DNA from: Gammaproteobacteria bacterium
GTDB lineage: Bacteria; Pseudomonadota; Gammaproteobacteria; Magnimaribacterales; TMED112
Direction: 5' to 3'
NCBI GenBank assembly: GCA_002727535.1
Contig: PBXH01000051.1
Coordinates: 1 to 11,716, forward strand
Length of the DNA: 11,716 nt
Below the pieces are notes generated by a model. It did not search any database, was not told the DNA's origin, and worked only from the letters and a program-made list of their open reading frames with translations. This document shows, in pieces, positions 8,148 to 11,716 of the stretch. The translations under genes and the position numbers were made by a program. Numbering within the stretch: position 1 is the stretch's first letter; each line of letters starts with the position of its first letter.

Positions 8148-8749
8148 TAATCTAGCTCTCTTCTTCCTTGTATTGCTCTACTTAAGGTTGTGTTATCAAC
8201 ATATTCCAATTCTCCTCCCATTGGAACACCATAAGCAATTCTTGATATTAATATATTTTCATTCTTGATCTGATCTTTTATATAGAATGATGTTGCATCA
8301 CCCTCTACAGTTGGACTTGTGGCGATGATTATTTCCTTTATATCTGAATTAATAATCCTATTGATTAACATAGGTATACCTAGATCTTCAGGTGTCACAC
8401 CATCTATTGGTGAAAGCCTTCCCATTAAGACAAAATATTTTCCTTTAAAACTTCCTGAGCTCTCTATTGCTATTACATCTGTAGGATTTTCAACGACACA
8501 TAAGAGACTTTTGTCTCTTTTTTCACTTGAGCAAATATCGCACTCTATTTCCTCTGTTAAATTTCGACAAGTAGAACAATTTCTAATCTTTTCCATGGAA
8601 TTAGAGATTAATCTTGCTAGATTGTTACCACCTTCTCTATTTTTTTCTAATAAATAGAATGCCATCCTTTGGGCTGATTTTTCACCAATGCCAGGAAGAA
8701 TTTTAAAAGATTGTATTAATTGAGCTAATAAACTATTTTCATTCTTCAT
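8147..8749 (-). CDS. recR: Recombination mediator protein RecR
   Basis: With RecO (and RecF) loads RecA onto SSB-coated single strands in gap repair. At 200 aa it equals the family length (E. coli 201). The helix-hairpin-helix [15 protein letters not shown] lies at residues 17-31. A four-cysteine zinc finger uses Cys58, Cys61, Cys70 and Cys73. The Toprim domain starts at [10 protein letters not shown] (82-91) and includes [10 protein letters not shown] (144-153) and the [12 protein letters not shown] segment (174-185). Its ATG lies inside the end of the DnaX tau reading frame (11-base overlap, 8739-8749), so recR translation is coupled to ribosomes that have read the tau frame. The ybaB gene usually found between dnaX and recR is absent. 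Confidence 0.97.
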   Translation of the reverse strand: MKNENSLLAQLIQSFKILPGIGEKSAQRMAFYLLEKNREGGNNLARLISNSMEKIRNCSTCRNLTEEIECDICSSEKRDKSLLCVVENPTDVIAIESSGSFKGKYFVLMGRLSPIDGVTPEDLGIPMLINRIINSDIKEIIIATSPTVEGDATSFYIKDQIKNENILISRIAYGVPMGGELEYVDNTTLSRAIQGRRELD

Positions 8750-9260
8750 GATCAGTAATAGTAATTCTATCCTCTGTTATTTCTTCGCCAAAATTTTCTT
8801 TAAAATTTACTAACAACTCACTACTTATTATCTCTTTTTTAAATTCTTGAATATCTATTTCTCTTTTTTTAATCCAATCTTGTGACGGTGTGTTATTAAC
8901 TGATTCAGTAGATTCAAATTCTATAGTGTAGCCTTCATACCCTAATCTTTTTAAGGACTCTATTAAGTTATTAATATCTCCTTCACTTATCCTTTCAACG
9001 AATAAATTAGTGCCCCTAAAGAAAAACTTTTGCTCCTCAACTTTTTGAAGTTGTAAGTTAGAAAAGAATGCTCTTGAAGGCCCAGAAAGATCAAGCCTAT
9101 TAAAAATTTCAAGCCAGTTGTCTGGAGTAATTTTAACGTCATGTTTTTCCTCGCTAGCTTCATCTAAAGGCTTTATAACCTCATTGCTTGAGGTTTCATT
9201 GAGCTCTTGCTTTTCAGTTTGTGGTTTTTCTAGTTCTTGTTTTTTAGCTAATTTGGGCTT
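8739..9260 (-). CDS. dnaX: DnaX tau-specific C-terminal part, in the +1 frame (needs frameshift)
   Basis: A 173-codon open stretch on the minus strand, in the +1 (equivalently -2) frame relative to upstream dnaX, ending at TGA 8739-8741. It has no ATG; its frame is closed by a TAA at 9267-9269 immediately upstream of the A10 run, so it can only be reached by a frame change inside that run. It encodes a lysine/glutamate-rich linker of about 45 residues, then a folded domain starting around DNWLEIFNRLDL and ending TPSQDWIKKR and FGEEITEDRITI. These correspond in position and pattern to E. coli tau domain V, which binds the polymerase alpha subunit (TPLEWRQ; FDAELDEESI). Joined to residues 1-351 it gives a 523-aa tau-like protein. 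Without it the replisome would lack its usual polymerase tether. Confidence 0.85.
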   Translation of the reverse strand, partial: KPKLAKKQELEKPQTEKQELNETSSNEVIKPLDEASEEKHDVKITPDNWLEIFNRLDLSGPSRAFFSNLQLQKVEEQKFFFRGTNLFVERISEGDINNLIESLKRLGYEGYTIEFESTESVNNTPSQDWIKKREIDIQEFKKEIISSELLVNFKENFGEEITEDRITITDHEE

Positions 9261-10311
9261 TTTTTTTTAATGAATTTTTTGAATCTTCAGAAAATGTAAG
9301 GCATCTAAGAACAGCTATATCAAAACAATCTCTTTTATTTCCAGTCTGCTTTGCATCTATCAAGCCATTGGTAAAGAATTGATAATACAAATGCAGATCT
9401 TGAGCAGACTCTTCATCAGATAGAAGCCCATCAATCATTTTGGAATGTAAAAAACTTAAAGCTCTATCAAAAAGTATGTCGTAGTTAACATCTAATGATT
9501 TGTATCGCCTTATTTCATTGATTACATCGTCTACGGAGTTCTCAAAGATGGCTTCGAATAATTTTGTTGTTGATGAAATATCTAATACGCCATGTAATTT
9601 TGATATCTCTGGTTCTGTAAGATTACCATCGCAGTGTGAGATTGCCTGATCTGCTAAAGTAAGTGAATCTCTAACTGATCCTTTAGCCAATTCTACCAAT
9701 AAGTCGACAGACTTATCATCAGTGGTAACTTCTTCATTGGTAAAAACTCTTTTTAAATTCTCAGCTATCAATTCATCGGATACTAATTTCAGATTAAATT
9801 GAAGACATCGAGAAACAATGGTCTTAGGAATTTTATTTGCTTCTGTCGTTGCAAGCATAAATATTACATGGCCTGGTGGTTCTTCTAATGTTTTTAGCAT
9901 TGCATTGAAGCTCTGCGAAGATAGCATATGAACTTCATCTATTAAATAAACCTTATACTTTCCTTGTGATGGCCTATATTGAACTGAGTCTAATAGCTCT
10001 CTCATGTCATCAACGCCTGTCCTAGAAGCAGCATCAATTTCAATGAGATCTAAGTGAGAATTTTTTTGTACTTCTACACAATTATTGCAGACATTGCAGG
10101 TTTCACCTTTTTCAACATCATAATTTGTACAGTTTAGGGCCTTTGCAAATAATCGGCCCAACGTAGTTTTACCTACCCCTCTTGTTCCAGAAAATATATA
10201 CCCATTATGAAAAGATTGATTTTTTATTATGTTTCTTAAAGCAATAACAGTATTTTCCTGTCCTATTACTTCGGAAAATGAGTTTGGTCTATATTTATTA
10301 GCTAAAGCCAT
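9244..10311 (-). CDS. dnaX: DNA polymerase III subunit gamma/tau, 0-frame product (domains I-III)
   Basis: ATPase of the clamp loader that opens and places the beta clamp on DNA. The 0 frame gives 355 aa: RFC box NKYRPNSFSEVIGQ (5-18), Walker A GTRGVGKT (42-49), zinc-binding cysteines 61, 72, 75 and 78, Walker B LIDEVHML (123-130), MLKTLEEPP (138-146), and the SRC motif 167-169 with the arginine finger. The domain III collar continues to about 345. It then runs through a string of lysines encoded by A10 and stops after KAQIS. This is a gamma-like protein ending at the domain III/IV boundary, much shorter than E. coli tau (643 aa) or gamma (431 aa). The tau part continues downstream in another frame. 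Its ATG shares one base with the recX stop (TAATG). Confidence 0.95.
   Translation of the reverse strand: MALANKYRPNSFSEVIGQENTVIALRNIIKNQSFHNGYIFSGTRGVGKTTLGRLFAKALNCTNYDVEKGETCNVCNNCVEVQKNSHLDLIEIDAASRTGVDDMRELLDSVQYRPSQGKYKVYLIDEVHMLSSQSFNAMLKTLEEPPGHVIFMLATTEANKIPKTIVSRCLQFNLKLVSDELIAENLKRVFTNEEVTTDDKSVDLLVELAKGSVRDSLTLADQAISHCDGNLTEPEISKLHGVLDISSTTKLFEAIFENSVDDVINEIRRYKSLDVNYDILFDRALSFLHSKMIDGLLSDEESAQDLHLYYQFFTNGLIDAKQTGNKRDCFDIAVLRCLTFSEDSKNSLKKKAQIS
9259..9268 (-). other. A10 slippery run at the dnaX frame junction
   Basis: Ten consecutive A on the minus strand, in the context TTA-AAA-AAA-AAA-GCC of the 0 frame. The 0 frame stops at 9244-9246, four codons after the run. The -1 frame stops at once (AGC-CCA-AAT-TAG). 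Only +1/-2 opens the tau tail. Loss of one A (or gain of two) in the mRNA would do the same, so transcriptional slippage fits better than the -1 ribosomal slip of E. coli dnaX. A homopolymer sequencing error (true length nine) is the simplest alternative. Confidence 0.7.
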
Positions 10312-10745
10312 TAGTCGTATTCTTTTAGAGCGCTTTTTATTATTTCATAACTAAAACCTCTATAGGCTAAAAATCTTAAAATCTTTTCTTTTTCTTTAAA
10401 ATTTATCTCTTTATCTTGTCTTTTTTTATCAAATTGATCTTTGCATATGGATTGCCAGTCAATGTCTAGTGAATTTATATCGTAGAGGTCGGATGAAATT
10501 CCTTTTTTTGCTAAATATTGAGCTATGTAAGATGGGCCGTATCCTGATTGGGCTTTTGATTTGATAAATAATGCAGCAAATCTTTCATCATCAATAAAAT
10601 TTGATGCTTTCAGTTTTTCAATAAGCTCATTTAAATCTTTTTCATCAGGCTCAAACTTTTTTAATTTAGTTTTAAGCTCATAAGAAGAATGTTCTCTTCT
10701 CGAGAGAATATCTAAAGCTTTATTCCAAAGGTTTACTGAATCCAA
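10311..10745 (-). CDS. recX: RecX-family regulatory protein
   Basis: RecX binds RecA filaments and limits their growth and strand exchange. At 144 aa it is near family size (E. coli 166). The three-helix repeat pattern is recognisable: ALDILSRREHSSYELKTKL (9-27), NFIDDERFAALFIKSKAQSGYGPSYIAQYLAKKGI (49-83) and the C-terminal KEKILRFLAYRGFSYEIIKSAL, matching the E. coli segments RDHSEQELRRKL, YLDDSRFVARFI, GYGPARIRQEL and KIQRFLLYRGY. The usual neighbour recA is not here; instead recX lies 4 bp after slyB and overlaps dnaX by one base. It therefore appears co-transcribed with clamp-loader and recombination genes, which may tune RecA control with replication; that is inference. Confidence 0.9.
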   Translation of the reverse strand: MDSVNLWNKALDILSRREHSSYELKTKLKKFEPDEKDLNELIEKLKASNFIDDERFAALFIKSKAQSGYGPSYIAQYLAKKGISSDLYDINSLDIDWQSICKDQFDKKRQDKEINFKEKEKILRFLAYRGFSYEIIKSALKEYD

Positions 10746-10749
10746 TCAT

Positions 10750-11232
10750 CTAATTATAAGGCACTACTCTGCTCTTTCCAGATGATCTTACAATTCTAAC
10801 TTCATCACCGACACGAAACGCATAATCTGGATCTGTTGATACTTCTTGTACGACAGAAACTTCTCTTTCATTGGAATCAAGCTTTACTATTATCTCTAAG
10901 CCTTCTCTTCTTGAAATCCCTTCGCTTACTTCTTGGCCTACGACAGAACCAACAGCTGTACCTACTACTGCCCCTACTTCTTGTGTAGTTTCATCATTCT
11001 CACCACCAATATTTGAGCCTACTATTGCACCAATAATGGAACCAAAGATATTTCCGCTGTCTCTATCTCCTTCAATTGTTACTTTTTTAATAGAAACAAT
11101 TGTTCCAGACTGAACATATTGGCTTTTACCTGCAGCATCTCTTGAGACAACATCTGGAGAAAAACCTCCAGTAGCACAACCACCAAGAGCTAAAATAGAT
11201 ATTAGAATTATTGACTGTATTTTTTTATTCAT
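10750..11232 (-). CDS. slyB: SlyB-type glycine-zipper outer-membrane lipoprotein
   Basis: Lipoprotein of the SlyB/Pcp family, 160 aa. The signal peptide ends in the lipobox LGGC with lipidated Cys19, and no Asp follows at +2, consistent with outer-membrane sorting. After a short linker, SGTIVSIKKVTIEG (42-55) matches the YGTIVNVRPVQIQG block of E. coli SlyB. Two glycine-zipper helices then follow (about 60-77, GNIFGSIIGAIVGSNIGG, and 87-99), and a C-terminal beta domain with VGDEVRIVRSSGKSRVV. In E. coli SlyB helps stabilise the outer membrane under stress; the same role is inferred here. It overlaps the upstream regulator gene by eight bases and precedes recX by 4 bp, so it sits inside the DNA-metabolism cluster. 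Confidence 0.88.
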   Translation of the reverse strand: MNKKIQSIILISILALGGCATGGFSPDVVSRDAAGKSQYVQSGTIVSIKKVTIEGDRDSGNIFGSIIGAIVGSNIGGENDETTQEVGAVVGTAVGSVVGQEVSEGISRREGLEIIVKLDSNEREVSVVQEVSTDPDYAFRVGDEVRIVRSSGKSRVVPYN

Positions 11233-11479
11233 GCTTATTTGACCTCATCAACAATGGAAAAGTTCCATCATGCAATTTAAATATTTCTTCAACTGTACAA
11301 TTTAACACAGTAGCAATCTTTAATGCTAATACTGTGGAGGGAACATACACTCCATTTTCTATCGCATTGATGCTCTTTCTGGATACTTGAACGGCCTCAG
11401 CTAAATTTGCTTGAGTTAATTCTGCTTCTTTACGTTTGACTGTAAGCATTATTGCTAGATTTTTATGGTCTCTGCTCAT
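11225..11479 (-). CDS. Small XRE-family (Cro/cI-type) transcriptional regulator
   Basis: A single-domain helix-turn-helix protein. With ATG at 11479 it is 84 aa. The HTH covers residues about 15-70: TVKRKEAELTQANLAEAVQVSRKSINAIENG, then PSTVLALKIATVLNCTVEEIF, typical of YozG-like XRE regulators. A short tail FPLLMRSNKHE follows. The frame is open up to an ATG at 11518, adding 13 residues. I prefer 11479 because the upstream extension (IYFNIMSSIGYI) is unlike the family and is occupied by a perfect TATAAT and one arm of an inverted repeat. An even later Met (11449) is possible. It overlaps slyB by eight bases and heads the cluster down to dcd. It is likely autoregulated through the repeats just upstream; a stress signal is not evident from sequence. 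Confidence 0.85.
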   Translation of the reverse strand: MSRDHKNLAIMLTVKRKEAELTQANLAEAVQVSRKSINAIENGVYVPSTVLALKIATVLNCTVEEIFKLHDGTFPLLMRSNKHE

Positions 11480-11480
11480 A

Positions 11481-11542
11481 ATGTAACCTATGCTACTCAT
11501 TATATTAAAATAAATCAATTAAAAGAGTAGTAAAGGTTACAT
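11481..11542. repeat. 18-bp inverted repeat, putative operator between regulator and hsp20
   Basis: The left arm ATGTAACCTATGCTACTC (11481-11498) is the inverted complement of the right arm GAGTAGTAAAGGTTACAT (11525-11542) at 16 of 18 positions, with a 26-bp AT-rich centre. The left arm itself is roughly symmetric (GTAACCTATGCTAC, 10 of 14). The arms flank TATAAT of the regulator's strand, so a bound protein would cover its -35 and start region. The best candidate ligand is the adjacent XRE protein; this is inference. Confidence 0.65.
11499..11504 (-). promoter_or_regulatory. -10 element of the regulator-slyB-recX-dnaX-recR-dcd cluster
   Basis: A perfect TATAAT on the minus strand, 19 bp before the preferred ATG of the regulator gene. 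The -35 position (about 11522-11528) holds no good match and overlaps the right operator arm. The predicted start of transcription, near 11492, falls in the left arm. A weak -35 together with paired operators fits a regulated promoter. Confidence 0.45.
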
Positions 11543-11558
11543 TTAGATGAAAAAGTTC

Positions 11559-11586
11559 TTGATTTTTAAAAATCAATCATTAAATT
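11559..11586 (+). promoter_or_regulatory. Putative hsp20 promoter overlapping an 18-bp perfect palindrome
   Basis: TTGATT (11559-11564) and TAAATT (11581-11586), spaced by 16 bp, each match sigma70 consensus at 4 of 6. Transcription would begin at about 11592, just before the first leader hairpin. The -35 is the left edge of the perfect palindrome TTGATTTTTAAAAATCAA (11559-11576). A sigma32-like CTTGATT is present at 11558-11564, but no CCCCAT-type -10 follows at the right distance. Confidence 0.4.
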
Positions 11587-11593
11587 ATTAAGA

Positions 11594-11655
11594 GTTGGTG
11601 CTCAGGTGAGGCCAACGAAAACATTAACAAGTTGCTTTAAAGGAGGACTATTATG
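11594..11655 (+). promoter_or_regulatory. ROSE-like RNA thermometer in the hsp20 5' leader
   Basis: Two hairpins precede the start codon. Hairpin 1 pairs GTTGG (11594-11598) with CCAAC (11612-11616) and continues as CTC/GAG around the loop AGGT. Hairpin 2 pairs AGTT and CTTT (11630-11638, with G11634 bulged between them) with GGAGGACT (11642-11649) across an AAA loop. It buries the Shine-Dalgarno AGGAGG (11641-11646), which lies 6 nt before the ATG. The TTGCT at 11632-11636 facing the ribosome binding site is the conserved U(U/C)GCU signature of ROSE elements upstream of ibpA/hsp20 genes. At heat-shock temperature the short, wobble-rich stem would open. Folding was done by eye. Confidence 0.75.
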
Positions 11656-11716
11656 TTAATAAATTTTACTGATCCAATGTTCTCAAACCGAGTTTTAGGT
11701 TTTGAGAATCTCGTAA
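11653..11716 (+). CDS. Small heat-shock protein, Hsp20/IbpA family (5' end only)
   Basis: Only the first 21 codons are inside the window, reading MLINFTDPMFSNRVLGFENL and one more residue. The pattern F-x-x-P-(F/Y)-x-x-x-(V/I)-x-GF-(E/D)-x-L matches the N-terminus of E. coli IbpA (NFDLSPLYRSAIGFDRLF), which precedes the alpha-crystallin domain. Such proteins bind unfolded proteins under heat stress and hold them for DnaK/ClpB. The start has a near-perfect Shine-Dalgarno AGGAGG 6 nt upstream, the strongest in this window, and it is locked in a ROSE-like hairpin. That supports the assignment independently of the short protein match. The alpha-crystallin domain lies outside the window, so this rests on 21 residues plus context. 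Confidence 0.7.
   Translation, partial: MLINFTDPMFSNRVLGFENLV

Noticed and set aside
9177..9195. Perfect 7-bp hairpin (AACCTCA/TGAGGTT, 5-nt loop) downstream of the dnaX slippery run, as a frameshift stimulator
   Set aside because: It lies more than 60 nt beyond the A10 run, far from the 5-9 nt spacing of known stimulators; probably coincidental within the linker codons.
9244..9268. Classic E. coli-style -1 ribosomal frameshift at dnaX
   Set aside because: The -1 frame meets TAG three codons after the run; only +1/-2 leads into the tau tail.
11558..11582. Sigma32 heat-shock promoter for hsp20
   Set aside because: CTTGATT resembles the -35, but no CCCCAT-like -10 is found 13-15 bp downstream; the sigma70-like reading fits better, though weakly.
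1..11716. CRISPR arrays, insertion sequences, prophage or toxin-antitoxin modules
   Set aside because: No regularly spaced repeats, transposase or integrase motifs; the XRE gene's partner is a SlyB lipoprotein, not a HipA/HigB-type toxin.

Overview
The window looks like a compact, AT-rich chromosome segment from a streamlined gammaproteobacterium; a marine SAR86-like lineage is my inference. Supporting observations: gammaproteobacterial gene order around purM-purN and DUF2066-hda, a Pseudomonas-like 188-residue dCTP deaminase, many start/stop overlaps, and almost no spacer DNA. No insertion sequence, prophage, CRISPR array or obvious foreign island is visible; the genes are mostly housekeeping.

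Layout. 3-79 is a tRNA-Val(UAC) on the minus strand, divergent from xseA (exonuclease VII large subunit). xseA runs tail to tail into a TlpA-like thioredoxin lipoprotein. sppA (membrane protease IV) follows and converges on an hda/DUF2066 pair on the minus strand, with an intrinsic terminator for sppA buried in the 3' end of hda. Only 20 bp separate DUF2066 from the divergent purM-purN-DUF3108 operon. DUF3108 then overlaps the end of a long minus-strand cluster. In transcription order that cluster is XRE-type regulator, slyB, recX, dnaX, recR, dcd, with every junction overlapping or at most 4 bp apart. The only real intergenic region is 11480-11652. Beyond it, at the right edge, a small heat-shock protein gene (ibpA/hsp20) begins on the plus strand and is cut by the window end.

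Main points. (1) dnaX is split. The 0 frame stops after domain III (355 aa, gamma-like), and the tau-specific C-terminal part (8739-9257) lies in the +1/-2 frame with no start codon of its own. The two frames can only be joined inside a run of ten A residues (9259-9268, minus strand). Either frame-changing expression yields tau, or the homopolymer was miscounted. (2) The leader of the hsp20 gene folds into two hairpins. The second sequesters the Shine-Dalgarno sequence opposite a UUGCU motif with a bulged G, the signature of a ROSE RNA thermometer. (3) Between the regulator and hsp20 lies an 18-bp inverted repeat (16/18 matches) whose arms flank a perfect TATAAT on the regulator's strand, a likely autoregulatory operator. 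(4) An 18-bp perfect palindrome overlaps the probable hsp20 promoter.

Together, the minus-strand cluster links replication (dnaX clamp loader), recombination (recR, recX) and nucleotide supply (dcd) to an envelope lipoprotein and a small regulator. hda also belongs to replication control, and purM/purN supply purines. I do not see a wholly new multi-gene system; the interesting material is regulatory.
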